The translations under genes and the position numbers were made by a program. Shown piece by piece: positions 21,099 through 32,701 of a stretch of 64,000 nucleotides of DNA. Position 1 is the first letter of the stretch, and each line of letters opens with the position of its first letter. Origin of the DNA: Hypericum androsaemum. Lineage: Eukaryota; Streptophyta; Magnoliopsida; Malpighiales; Hypericaceae. Below the pieces are notes generated by a model. The model was not told the origin of the DNA and did not search any database. It worked only from the letters and a program-made list of their open reading frames with translations. The DNA is taken from assembly GCA_963995505.1 (NCBI GenBank), contig OZ023188.1, forward strand, positions 17,683,912 to 17,747,911. The letters run 5' to 3'.

Positions 21099-24000
21099 AT
21101 GTCGAGCAGCAAGAGAGCCGACCGGTCGCCCAGAGTCTACTGCGTGGGAACCGCCGACACGAAGCGCGAGGAGCTCCTTTTCCTCGCCGACTCCGTCAGC
21201 TCCTCCCTCGCCTCCTTCTCCTCCACTAAGCCGGAGATCGTGATCGTCGATGTCTCCGCGGGCCCCGCCCCGCCGACAGGAGAGCACCGGTTCGCCTTTG
21301 TCCCCCGGGATCAGGTCCTCGCTTCCGGCGGCGCCGGATCCGCCCTTCCCGATGACCGCGGCGAGGCCGTGGCGGCCATGAGCATGGCGCTCGGTGTGTA
21401 CCTAGGCAGGGCGCTGGACGACGGGGAGGCGTTCCTGGCCGGAGCCGTCGGAGTCGGGGGGAGCGGTGGCACGTCGCTGATCTCCGGCGCGTTCAGGTCC
21501 CTCCCGATCGGGATTCCGAAGCTGATCGTGTCGACGGTGGCGAGCGGCGCGACTCAGGGGTACGTAGGAACGTCGGACCTGGTGCTGTTCCCGTCGGTGG
21601 TGGACGTGTGCGGGATCAACAGTGTGAGCCGGACGGTGCTGTCCAATGCCGGTGCCGCCTTCGCCGGGATGGTCGCGGGGAGGATAGCAAGGGGAGAGGA
21701 CGACAGGAGCAGTGACAGCAATAAGACGGTTGGGATTACTATGTTTGGCGTTACGACGCCGTGCGTGAGTATGGTTAAGGAGCGGTTAAGTAAACAAGGA
21801 TACGAGACTTTGGTGTTTCACGCCACCGGAGTCGGTGGTCGCGCCATGGAGTCTCTTGTTCGGGAAGGCTTTATTCAGGTATCTATAACTGCTTTTTTCG
21901 AGTTGAAGTTCGCGGAGCTGGATAATGCTCGACACTGGTTTTGTTGGTGTTGGTTAGGGTGTTTTAGACATCACAACAACGGAAGTTGCGGATTATGTGG
22001 TGGGAGGCGTCATGGCGTGTGATAGTACGAGATTTGATGCCGTGATCGAGAAGAAGATCCCTATGGTGCTCAGTGTAGGGGCGTTGGACATGGTCAACTT
22101 TGGGGCCAAAGACACCATACCTTCCAAATTTCAGCAACGGAAGATACACGTTCACACTGATCAGGTTTTGATATCTTGTAATTGAGATTTTCATGGATAT
22201 GTAGGTTCTCCACATTTATAAACAAGGCCCAACCATGTGCATTTAGCAATGTGGTAATCTTAACATAAGTCATTGTCGCAGTTCCGGTTTTTTATTGGGG
22301 AGATTGCTGTTATGTTGAATTGTGGAGGGGAGACAGTTTGGGCTGTTTGTAACTGATCATTGTGATATTCAGGTTTCTCTAATGCGGACTACTGTGGAGG
22401 AGAATAAGAAGTTTGCTGCATTCATAGCAGATAAGCTAAATAAATCCTCAGCTAAGATACGTGTTTGCCTACCAGAGAAAGGTGTCTCTGCTCTGGATTC
22501 TCCAGGAAAGCCATTCTATGATCCGGAGGCCATGACTACACTAATAAATGAATTGAAGCATCTTATACAGACAAGTGAAGACCGACAGGTGCTTCCTAGT
22601 GGGTGTGGATCATGGTTCTAGCCTTTTCTCTTAAGGCCTCTCTGTTATAATGTGCTTGTCAATGCACCTGATGTGGTTGGAAATTGATTGTACTGCAGGT
22701 GAAGGTTTATCCTCATCATATTAATGACGCCGAGTTTGCCGATGCATTAGTAGAGTCATTTCTAGAGATCAGTTCGGGGATAGATTCCAATTCTCTCCAA
22801 ACCATGCACAAGTCTGCTCAAGATCCACAAGATGGACCTGTCAAGAATTCATCCAACCCTCTACATCTCACCCCAAGCAGCTATCCTGATGCAAAACCAG
22901 GTAACAATTGGAGATGTTTTTGTTTCAGTTGGATTTACTAGTGATACAAGGCCTTATCATTAATATAGATAGTCTGAAACGAATAGCTGAGCATCTATTG
23001 CCAATCCTTGCAAAGCCAAGAACAAAGTCAAATGTGCATGAGCTTGTCAATGAATTGTTCTATGCGCTGATGTTTTTCTGAAGGATTTGTCGTGATTGTA
23101 ATAATGTCAAAAAATATCTAATTTTTCCTTTCAAAAAGTAATATATATCCGATCTTTGATATCTCCTTATGCAACAGAGACTGTGCAAAAGACAAGGGCG
23201 ACACTGCAGAATCTGCAAGACCAAATAAGTAGAGGATTGCCAATAATAGGAGCTGGTGCAGGGACCGGAATATCAGCAAAGTTTGAAGAAGCTGGTGGTG
23301 TTGATCTGATTGTCCTGTATAATTCTGGACGTTTCCGTATGGCAGGAAGGGGTTCCTTGGCAGGGTTGTTGCCCTTTGCTGATGCAAATGCGATTGTGGT
23401 TGATATGGCCAATGAAGTATTACCTGTAAGTTCCTGTAAAATGTCTTGTTTGGGGATGACTTAAATTCTTCTATTTTTCCTCTTTTGATACCTGTGAAGG
23501 TCTCAAATTCTCATCCAATTTTCTGAATGTTTGCCCATCTTTTCTGGTCTGAGAGACTTATAGATTCTCCGATCATAAATCAGCTTAACCAACGGTCCTT
23601 GGACACTAAGGAAATATCCAAAATGTGTTCCACCATTCCAAATCCGTGCTTTATTTTTCGTGTACAATCTACATCTTTTCGGAACCCTCTTACTCTTCTT
23701 CTGCATTTGTTCCACTGCAATTTGCATAAAGTCGCTGATCCTGAAAGTGTACTTTTAAATAACAGTACATGTATGCATGTGCCCGTGATCAATAGGTAGT
23801 GAAAGAGGTACCGGTCCTGGCTGGAGTTTGTGCCACTGATCCTTTCCGACGAATGGATTACTTCCTTAGGCAGCTGGAGTCCATTGGTTTCTGTGGAGTG
23901 CAGAATTTTCCAACCGTTGGACTCTTCGACGGAAACTTCAGACTAAATCTGGAAGAAACAGGGATGGGATATGGGTATGTCCAGAAAAAGGAGGATTATC

Positions 24001-24611
24001 TCTTCTCATATCTCATGTATTTTTGTACATGCCTTTGATGGTAGTTTCTCTTCCATATGCCAGCTTGGAAGTCCAGATGATCGAGAAGGCTCACAAGATG
24101 GGCTTGTTGACAACGCCATATGCATTTAATGAACAGGAAGGTAGTGAAATGGCAAAGGCCGGGGCCGATATAATTGTTGCACACATGGGCCTGACAACGT
24201 CCGGGTCTATTGGTGCAAAATCATCGGTTTCACTGGAAGAAAGTGTGTCCCGAGTACAAGCGATCGCTGATGCTGCACGCGCGATCAATCAGAATGTTAT
24301 TGTGTTGTGCCATGGAGGTAGACTCGAAGATCTGTTGTACTTAACATCACTGCACAGTAACACCATGTTCTGTGTCAATGTTCTTTAAGCTAAATGTTGC
24401 AGATCAATCGCGTCATATCTTTCCTTTCTGTCTATTTCATATACGAGGTAAATTTGCAGGTCCTATATCGAGTCCGAAGGAAGCCGAATTCGTACTGAAG
24501 AGAACCAAGGGAGTTCATGGTTTCTATGGTGCATCAAGCATGGAGAGGCTGCCAGTAGAGCAAGCTATAACCGGCACTATGAGGGAATACAAATCAATAC
24601 GTCTCAACTGA
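21099..24611 (+). CDS. Tm-1-like ATP-binding protein (UPF0261 plus TIM-barrel domain)
   Basis: Eight exons: 21099-21878, 21958-22164, 22373-22588, 22699-22900, 23178-23425, 23796-23974, 24064-24317 and 24460-24611. Phases agree throughout and give 745 aa, the family length. The N-terminal Tm-1/UPF0261 domain starts [20 protein letters not shown] and includes [12 protein letters not shown] and [13 protein letters not shown]. The C-terminal part from about residue 470 is the TIM-barrel, PEP-hydrolase-like domain ([54 protein letters not shown]). In tomato, Tm-1 inhibits tobamovirus replication proteins; most homologues have unknown roles. An in-frame ATG at 21039 would add 20 residues; 21099 fits the family better. 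Exon 1 is far richer in GC than the rest. Confidence 0.93.
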
Positions 24612-26058
24612 ACTTCTGCGTACTTGTATGTTATCTACTCAAGCTGTCTGTAATAAATATCCATCTCCATCCATTTTCGTTCCTTGTTCTAAACATTAAT
24701 CTTCGAGAAAATTTCACCTTAGTATCACGTAATTTGACGGATTTTCGATCAAGTAGTGAAAAAATAATGCAAGAACATTATTCAGGAATGGGTCAATTTA
24801 GGCAAGAAGGTCAAAGGTGTAGTGGGCTTTTCCTCCAAAATCAGAGTAATTGAAATCTCTTGAAACATAAACAAAAGACAGAAATACCAAATCGGCGTTT
24901 TGAGTATAATATAATGAGTAAATAATAAGAGACAATGTGGGAGGGAGTTAACTAATACCACTAAATACAATTTGCCAACTAGGCCGAGCAAATAACCCCC
25001 AAAAAATTATAATCCAATCAAATCCGACACAAGACATATCAACCAAAAAATCAAACTGAGTCAAACATCAAACCTTTCAAGTTGATTTCACCTATTTCAC
25101 AACTCTAACCAATGATTTGAAATTATATATTACTGTATGTACCTACCTTTATACTTTTTCGTAAACATTTCAAAATACATTCGAATCCTAAATATATTTA
25201 TCAAATGAAGTTATAATATTACCCTCAGATTACTATTTTCCGGTGGCGGCGGAAAAACCCGTAACAATGCCTCACCACGAAATTGCCAAAGCGCGTATAG
25301 ACGACCGTTGACCTCGCGCCAAAGTCGTCGCCCTTTGGTTTGTTGCTGTTGATGACCAAATTACCTTATTATCCCCACTCATTTCATGAAATTATGCGCA
25401 CTCCAAGGGTCCATTGGTAAAACCATGTCTGAATTATTGTCGAATATCGTTATCGTACCGAGTTACTTAACTCCAGCCCTGCAATTCTCCGGCCATAAAC
25501 TCAAGGAAGAAACTGAAGAAAACGAGGAGGAAGGTAAGATTTTGACTCCTAAGTTAAGCCGTTGACTATTTAGTAAGACATTAGCTGCTTGATTGTTTTG
25601 ATTGGCTTCTATTTGTTGCTGGGTTCTTGGCAAGTAGATCATATAAGTTCTGTTTGGTTGCTAGATGTTCTTAATGTTGGATTGATGATCCATAGATGGA
25701 TACTGACAGGCTGTTCTTTTGTAAATAGTCGTTCTAGCTTAAAGGTCTCGAGTTCAAGCTCCGGAACGAAGCTGTGTTAAAACTTGGTAGGGAGAGGTTT
25801 GTCCACTTTTTGGTTTGAACCCGACTCGAATCTTGGTCAGTTGGATCAAGTGAGCACACAGCTAGTAATAAGCAAAATACTGAAGGGCTTATTCAACAAT
25901 GATTAAAATGTTCTTTTGATACAATTTCTATGATGCTTTGATACAATTTACATGTATCAAAGCATCATAGAAGAGACTGGATTTGACTCTAGAGAAGTGG
26001 AAAGAATTGGTCAGTGATTGTTGTTCTCTGTTTATTGACATCTTCCAGGTCTAGAGAA
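24612..26058. other. Intergenic region and 5' leader of the ZAR1-like gene
   Basis: The Tm-1-like 3' UTR has a possible poly(A) signal AATAAA near 24652. From about 25400 a plausible 5' UTR exon ends 'gaggaag' before a GT donor near 25534, and an acceptor 'tcttccag' ends at 26048, giving a leader intron of about 0.5 kb. A perfect hairpin (25926-25972) lies in that intron. Nothing else is recognised. Confidence 0.5.
25926..25972. repeat. Perfect 19-bp inverted repeat with 9-nt loop
   Basis: TTCTATGATGCTTTGATAC at 25926-25944 is exactly complementary to 25954-25972, with 'aatttacat' between. It sits about 90 bp above the ZAR1-like start codon, in the probable leader intron. It may be a miniature element footprint or a structured RNA; the sequence does not decide. 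Confidence 0.85.
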
Positions 26059-28584
26059 ATGGTGGATGCTGTGGTCTCTGTCTTGTTGGAGAAATTGCTC
26101 AACACTTTGCAAGAGGAGACCCGAACGATCAATCAGTTCCGCCAGCAGTTTGAGAAGTTGCAGACTGAGCTGCAATTGATGCAATGCTTTCTCAAGGACG
26201 CGGACAAGAAGAAGAGGAAGAGTGAAACTCTACGCGGGGTCATGTCGCGTCTGCGAGAGCTGATCTACGAAGCTGAAGATATACTAGCAGATTGCCAGCT
26301 CCAGTCGAGTACAGAAGGTCAGTCCCCCATGAGCTGGCTTGCGTGCTTCACTTCGAAGGTCCATTTCAAGTACCAAGCTGGCAAGAGACTTGAAGATATA
26401 AATGAGGAGATAGGAGGCATGAAGCAGAACATTATGTCTTACCTTGGTCCATCTGTTGTCAATGGGACACCGATGATGGATGTTGATCGGGTCCCTAGTT
26501 GGAGCTCTCCGGTCTATGACCATACCTTGGTGGTTGGATTGGAGGATGACAAGAAAATGATGAAGGAATGGCTTTTCCAAGCAGATGCTGGCATATTGGA
26601 GATTGGAGTTACCGGGATGGGCGGATTAGGCAAAACTACAATCGCGCAAATAGTCTTCAACGATAGTGCAGTGGAGAAACGGTACGAGAGGAGGATGTGG
26701 GTGTCGGTTTCACAAACGCCGAATGAAGAGCAGATTATGAGAAGCATGCTAAGGAACTTAGGAGATGCAAGCATGGGAGATGATCTAGGAGAGCTTCTGA
26801 GGAAAATTAATCAGTACCTCCAAAACAAAAGGTACTTGATTGTCTTCGATGATGTGTGGAAGCCGGATGGTTGGTGGCATAGAATCTGCGAAGGCTTGCC
26901 AAAGGGAAATGGAAGCAGCATTATCATCACCACGAGAAATGGCGAGGTAGCTCAAAAGATGGGAGTGACGGAGGCGAGGATGCACCGGCCGAAGTTCCTC
27001 AGCCCCGGCGACAGTTGGTTGTTATTTGGGAAGATTGCATTTGCTGCAACTGGAGGCATGTGCACAAACCCAGACTTGGAAAATAAAGGGAAGGAAATTG
27101 TAGAGAAATGTAAAGGTCTGCCTTTGGCTATCAAGGCAATTGGAGGGCTCTTGCTTTACAAACCACATTATCGTGATTGGAGGCGGATCGCGAATAACTT
27201 CCGAGATGAGTTAGCAGATAATGATGATTCTGTTATGGCATCCTTGCAACTGAGTTATGACGAGCTTCCGGCATATCTGAAGTCCTGCTTTCTCAGCTTC
27301 TCGATTTATCCAGAGGACTGTGTCATAACAAAGGAGCAGCTGATCCATTGGTGGATGGGCGAGGGGTTTGTACCACAAAGGGCTGGTCGATCATCCATCG
27401 AAGCTGGGGAATCCTGCTTTTCGGGGTTGACCAATCGGTGTTTGGTTGAAGTGGTCGACAAGACTTACAATGCCGCTATCTACAGCTGCAAAATCCATGA
27501 TATGGTCCGCGACTTGGTGATAAACATGGCTGAAGATGATGCATTCTTCACGACCTCCGGTAAAGGCTGCCGCCATTTGCCCATCAGTGATGAGATATCT
27601 TCAGAGAATCTCAAAACAAACCGAAAGCTACGAGCAGTGATGTCCACAACAAAGACCGGTGAAGTGAACAGGATTGCTTCAGGAGTTGCAGACAAGTTTC
27701 ACGAGTGCAGGTACTTGCGCGCCTTGGATGTTTGCAAGTCGGTCTTCGAAATGCCTCTCTCGAATCTCTTGCATCAGATTGGTTCACTAAGCCATTTGGC
27801 CTACCTTAGCTTAAGCAACACTCATCCACTAGTACAGCTTCCACCTGCCCTGGAGAAACTTAAGAACCTTCAGATTCTGGATGTAAGCTACTGCCAAAAC
27901 CTGCAAAGCTTACCTAGTTATCTGATGTGTCTGAAAAAGCTCAAGGTCTTAGATGTCAGCCATTGCGGTTCACTTGAATACTTGCCTAAAGACCTTGGAA
28001 GGCTGTCAAACCTCGAGGTGCTATTAGGCTTCCGACCAGCAAGGTCAAGCGAAGCGGGCTGCCGGATTTCGGAGCTGAGAAACTTGACTCGCCTCAGGAA
28101 ACTCGGGATACATCTGACTCGGGAGAAAGAAATCGGTGACGATGAAATGAATGCACTAGTGAACCTCCAAGACCTTCAGTTCCTATCTATAAGTTGCTTC
28201 GACTGCCACAAAGCAGGCCTCGCCGACAAACTCGACAAGCTCTGTCCACCAAGCAACATCGAGGAGGTCTGTCTGAAATTTTATCCCGGAAAGATCAGTC
28301 CTGTCTGGCTCAATCCTATCTCGCTCCCCATGCTACAATATCTGTCAATCACTTCAGGGAACATTGCGACAATGCACGCGGTCTTTTGGGGCGAGAACAA
28401 CACGGTGTGGAAGATCGAGGGGCTCATGTTTGAGACCCTATCTGATCTGAAAATGGAGTGGACAATAGTGCAGCAAGTTATGCCTTCGCTAAGGACCGTG
28501 ACAGCCAGTTGGTGTCCGGATTTAGTCTCCTTCCCGGTCGAAAACATCGGATTTAGAGGTGGTGCCTGGGCCAAGAGAGCTTAA
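26059..28584 (+). CDS. ZAR1: CC-NB-LRR immune receptor, ZAR1/RPP13-like protein 4 orthologue
   Basis: Single-exon CDS of 841 aa. The start at 26059 gives MVDAVVSVLLEKLLNTL, the ZAR1-type N-terminal helix with Glu11 in place. An earlier in-frame ATG at 26014 lies in the probable leader intron. The coiled coil (1-140) has the LRELIYEAEDILADC EDVID-like block. The NB-ARC has WSSPVYDH, P-loop GMGGLGKTT (186-194), YLIVFDDVW, SIIITTR, CKGLPLAIKA and KIHDMVRDL (MHD-type). The C-terminal LRRs contain SLSNTHPLVQLP, CGSLEYLP and the ZAR1-like end VTASWCPDL to RGGAW. ZAR1 senses effectors through RLCK-XII pseudokinases and forms a pentameric calcium-channel resistosome at the plasma membrane. No break or frameshift is visible, so the receptor looks functional. 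Orthology is inferred from overall pattern; the family call is certain. Confidence 0.93.
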   Translation: MVDAVVSVLLEKLLNTLQEETRTINQFRQQFEKLQTELQLMQCFLKDADKKKRKSETLRGVMSRLRELIYEAEDILADCQLQSSTEGQSPMSWLACFTSKVHFKYQAGKRLEDINEEIGGMKQNIMSYLGPSVVNGTPMMDVDRVPSWSSPVYDHTLVVGLEDDKKMMKEWLFQADAGILEIGVTGMGGLGKTTIAQIVFNDSAVEKRYERRMWVSVSQTPNEEQIMRSMLRNLGDASMGDDLGELLRKINQYLQNKRYLIVFDDVWKPDGWWHRICEGLPKGNGSSIIITTRNGEVAQKMGVTEARMHRPKFLSPGDSWLLFGKIAFAATGGMCTNPDLENKGKEIVEKCKGLPLAIKAIGGLLLYKPHYRDWRRIANNFRDELADNDDSVMASLQLSYDELPAYLKSCFLSFSIYPEDCVITKEQLIHWWMGEGFVPQRAGRSSIEAGESCFSGLTNRCLVEVVDKTYNAAIYSCKIHDMVRDLVINMAEDDAFFTTSGKGCRHLPISDEISSENLKTNRKLRAVMSTTKTGEVNRIASGVADKFHECRYLRALDVCKSVFEMPLSNLLHQIGSLSHLAYLSLSNTHPLVQLPPALEKLKNLQILDVSYCQNLQSLPSYLMCLKKLKVLDVSHCGSLEYLPKDLGRLSNLEVLLGFRPARSSEAGCRISELRNLTRLRKLGIHLTREKEIGDDEMNALVNLQDLQFLSISCFDCHKAGLADKLDKLCPPSNIEEVCLKFYPGKISPVWLNPISLPMLQYLSITSGNIATMHAVFWGENNTVWKIEGLMFETLSDLKMEWTIVQQVMPSLRTVTASWCPDLVSFPVENIGFRGGAWAKRA

Positions 28585-29401
28585 TGAAGAGCTAATCTGG
28601 AACCAGAAAGTTTCAGCAAATTGTCATTGATCCACTTGTTTGTTGTGCCTGATGTTGTTCCTCCTGTTTTCATTCGATTTGTTGAATTTTCTTGCAAGAC
28701 GAATCTGCAGAATTGCAGAATACACTGAAATTTTTCATTTGCCACCCAATTGGTTCTCTGCATTTTATTTACCATCAGTTTTATAGCAAGTGCCTTGTGT
28801 AATCTTAATCTCCTTTCACTTGCATCGCTTCTAGACCTGTTTCTTTCTTAATCTACTATTGGATCATCGGCTTCATCTTTGATCACTCTCCCTTCTACGA
28901 AATTATTGCAACAAGTATCCCGACATTCACTTAACTAATTAATCTACGTTCAAGCCAGGTACGATTTTTGGAAAATGGTAAATTACCTTGTTTAATTTGG
29001 AACAATTCAATCAATGCTGATGGGTTATAAAGATTGTTTCTTTTATTTATTTTGCTTATGACATGTCACTAAGTTCGTGTCGTCGGTTATGGATCGGTCA
29101 GTCAAACCAGGCGAACATACTTAACGACGATAGGAGTGGGATACTTAATGTTGACCGAAACTAGAGAATTAAGACCACTGATTAGCGCCTGTCGTCTGCA
29201 CAGCGGTCGTCTGTCCATCCCCCAAAATCTGAAACCCTTAAATTCCCAATTCCCGCACTTTCCATTAGAAATCACCCAACTCCCTCGAAGCCGTACCCAT
29301 CTCAGTTCTGATTCCTCAGATCCGCCCTCTCTCTCTCTAAAGATCCCAGTTTGGTTCTTTGTCTTGTCTCCTTTGCCTCTCAATTATTACAAGGCAAGAA
29401 G
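28585..29401. other. Intergenic: ZAR1-like 3' UTR and promoter of the TXNDC9-like gene
   Basis: No gene is recognised. The last 200 bases are GC-richer, with CT-rich stretches (ctctctctctaaa) typical of a plant 5' leader before the start at 29402. Confidence 0.5.
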
Positions 29402-31033
29402 ATGGATCCAGATTCGGTGAAATCGACTTTGTCCAATCTCAACTTTGGCAATGTCATGGCTGCTGCTGCTCGCGACTACCAAAAGGTTCATCCTTTTCTC
29501 TCTGTATGTGATATGAAGCTATAAAGTTCGAGACTTTACTGTGTTTAATCTTGTTCTGGTTGGAGAATTCGGACACGTGGCTGAGCTGAATTGGGTTCCT
29601 TTGAAGTTTTTTTAGTTCTGGTCTCTGTCTGGATTCCCATTTTGATTTGGGCACCTTACCGGAGTTGATCTGCCTCTGTTGAATGCGATTTGAATCTCCC
29701 GGTTTTCGGCTCTTTTTCGGTATGTTTGATTAGCATTCTGATGGGTTTTTTTTCCAGGAGTTGCTTGCTCAAGGGAAGACGCTGGCTTCGAGTTCTGGCA
29801 ATGATGAGGTTGACCTTGACGAGTTGATGGATGTAAGTTTCTGGTTTTATAGCGCTCTCCGTGTGCATTTCATGGTGATGTTGTTTGTGCCACGTCACAA
29901 CTAATAGAATTTGAATCTGTAGGACCCCGAATTGGAGAAGCTGCATGCCGACAGGATTGCAGCTCTTAAGGTATAAACCCGTTCTTCTCGTTGGTGTAGT
30001 GGATGACAATCTTTTGCTTCCATGGTAAACATTCACCAGAGTTTTTCTTTTGATAGAAAGAGGTTGAGAAGAGAGAGTCCCTTAAGAGGCAAGGGCATGG
30101 TGAGTACAGGGAGGTCACCGAGGGAGATTTCCTGGGGGAAGTCACTGGCAGCGAGAAAGTAATATGCCATTTTTACCATAGGGAGTTCTATCGATGCAAG
30201 TAAGTGACTACTTTAATCACCACCGTACCATCTGTTGTGACTCACTAGCTTGTCTTATGCTTACCTCTCTTGATCAACAACTCTTTGCCGACTTTTCTAG
30301 GATAATGGACAAGCATCTGAAAGCTCTTTCCACACGACATGTAGATACTAAGTTTATCAGGCTGGACGCGGAGGTGAGTGATTTCTCTATGCTTTGGTCT
30401 CTGTTACTAATGGATAATCTGGTACTCCAGATATGCCTTCCCGAATCTCATTTTTGTCATCTACATGTAGAACGCACCCTTCTTTGTGACGAAACTGGGA
30501 ATCAAGACATTACCTTGCGTCATACTTTTCAGGCAAGTAACCTCTTCCATTTAGTTAGTGCTTGTTATGTGCTTGCCTCCTTGCAAAGATCTTGAAATAT
30601 GCTTGGCAACTGCATGTGCACTTTGTGCTTTATGATTGTTCAGTTTGTCGTGTTTGCCTAGACTTAAAATTCATTTGTAGAGTAGTGAAAGATCTAGAGC
30701 ATATGCCTAAGATCTTATTATAAACAAATAAGCAAACAAAAAGAGCCTGTTTATGTCTTGCAGAAAAGGAATTGCGTCGGATAGGCTGGTTGGATTTCAA
30801 GATCTGGGAGGAAAGGATGATTTCACCACCAGGGCGCTCGAGTTTCTTCTGACAAAGAAAGGTACCTGTCCTTTAGGACAACCAGTTTGTTGTTTGTGAA
30901 CAGTTGTCTGAATCAATTTCTTGCAGGTATAATTAGTGAGAAGAAAGATAATGAAGAAGATGAAGACGATTACGATGAAAGCAGAAGGCAGTCGGTAAGA
31001 TCATCCGTTAATCGCGACTCTGATTCTGATTGA
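29402..31033 (+). CDS. Thioredoxin domain-containing protein 9 / phosducin-like protein
   Basis: Eight exons: 29402-29485, 29758-29832, 29923-29970, 30057-30199, 30301-30373, 30471-30532, 30764-30861 and 30927-31033, giving 229 aa, the usual length. The N-terminal helix (MDPDSVKSTLSNLNFGNVMA) is followed by DLDELMDDPELEKLHADRI and a thioredoxin fold: GEYREVTEGDFLGEV, VICHFYHREFYRCK with a single cysteine, HVDTKFIRLDAENAPFF, then LGIKTLPCVILFR. The C-terminus is acidic and serine-rich. This family modulates the CCT chaperonin in folding tubulin and other clients, and plant members act in microtubule assembly. Intron 6 has a GC donor (AG|GCAAGT) instead of GT; the phase works only with that donor. 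Confidence 0.92.
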
Positions 31034-32701
31034 AGAGAAGGAGAAAAGCTGCAGGCTTCTTTTTGAGTTATCTGCTTCATTAATGGTTTGTAGTATGACT
31101 ACTGGTTGCAACTTGTTTCTGGGAATTGTATTCGATTTTATTGAACTTATAATCGATATCAATCGGAAATCTATTCTATTTCTCGGACTAATGGAATAGG
31201 AAATCATAGATTATTTGTGCCGATACTTGACTTCCTGACCTCTGCTACCATTAGAAGTAATTTAGATTGACACCGATTTGGATTCCCGAAAAAAGTCTTG
31301 AGTTAAGTTTTACGAATGGAAAAATACGTTATTAAAGATCTGCCTCTAATGAGTTGGTCCATCTCATCTCTTTGGTTGCTGAAAATTGCCTTTGAACTGT
31401 AGCCATGTTTAATTTATTTATATCTATGTGAGTACTGAGCAAGACTTTGTAACAATGGAGGATTCCGTTGGCGTATGGGAAATTCAAAGTTCTATAATGG
31501 TTTCTGTTATTAAATTAGAAAATCCTACTCAATTTTGAACAAAAATATAATAGCTACATCAGTCGAATTAGTCGGCAATTAAGTTTTCCGAATCTTGGGA
31601 AATCGGACACTAATTGTCCGGATCTTGGGAAATCGTAGCCAAACAGAACACTAATGAACTAGACTAGATAAAAGCCCAGCCGCTGTTTGGGAACCCGCCA
31701 ATTCAGCTCCCTTCCCGGGTAAATGAATCGACCGTTAACAGTAACTACCAAACAAGACCTTCAAAATGGATGGTAGTTGGTTCAAGCTTAATAACACTAT
31801 TAGGACAAAAGAGCTACAAGAAAACAAAAAAAAAACAAAATTGTATCTAAAATTATGTGAAAAAAATAAAAAAAAATCTTGGAGCTTGAGGGACTAACAT
31901 AGTAACATGTATAGAGATTAAAAAAAATCAAAGTCATTAAAGTCGTAATCTATTTCAGATTTATTAACGGATGAAGACCGATACAATAATAAAATCTTAT
32001 ATTTTTACTAAACGAACAAAAATGGGGGAATATTTACGACACCTAAATTTAACGAAATACAATTTAAAGAACTGACATTACTCAACTCTAAAAACGAGTG
32101 ATCCACCGAAAATACAAGCCCTTCCAAACTAGAAAAACCAGACGGGAAACAGAAACAGAGCAACCTTGAAACGAAGAGGGATTCGACGAAGACTTGGTCA
32201 AGCAGAATCAACATAAACGGGAAAACCAAACAATACATTTATAACCTCCGCAACTAAAAATATCCCAACAGAAAACAAATCATAAAAGAGAGGGAAAAAA
32301 ATTATGGGGTGTTGCGTCGTGTGCGCCTCACTTTCTCTCTCTCTCCGAGAAATCCTCCAACTCAGAATTTTTTAGGCTTCCCTTTTTATTAGTTTCCCTT
32401 GTCCATTTCCTCCTTACCCTTTTGCGGAGGTAACCAACCCTCTTTCCCTCTCTTGATCCCTTTTCTCTTCTTCCGTTCCCTTAGCTTCCTCCTTTGTTGG
32501 TTTTGGTGTTTGAAATTTTATGAACGTGTCTAAACTTCGATCTTTTGCCAAAGTAATGCATTTTGGGATGTTGGTTTTTAGTTTGGATGATGATGATGAT
32601 GAGTTCATGATAATGATGATTACTTAATGCAGGCATTTGGCTAGGGCTTGTTTGGTTGTGTGATCGTCATCTTGTTTAAACAAGAACAACTATTATCGAC
32701 G
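31034..32701. other. Intergenic region and 5' leader of the SFH gene
   Basis: The TXNDC9-like 3' UTR comes first, then AT-rich DNA with a short direct repeat (cggatcttgggaaatcg-like, near 31590 and 31617). From about 32300 CT-rich leader sequence begins. A leader intron with donor near 32430 and acceptor ending at 32632 is plausible. A (GAT)n run lies at about 32586-32602. No other gene is seen. Confidence 0.45.

Noticed and set aside
26014..26058. Upstream in-frame ATG of the ZAR1-like frame
   Set aside because: It lies in the probable leader intron, before the acceptor ending at 26048, and the family starts at the MVDAVV methionine.
26614..26640. Possible miR482/2118 target site at the ZAR1-like P-loop
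   Set aside because: From memory of the miR482 sequence there are about five mismatches, too many for a confident site; a target prediction with this species' own miRNAs would decide.
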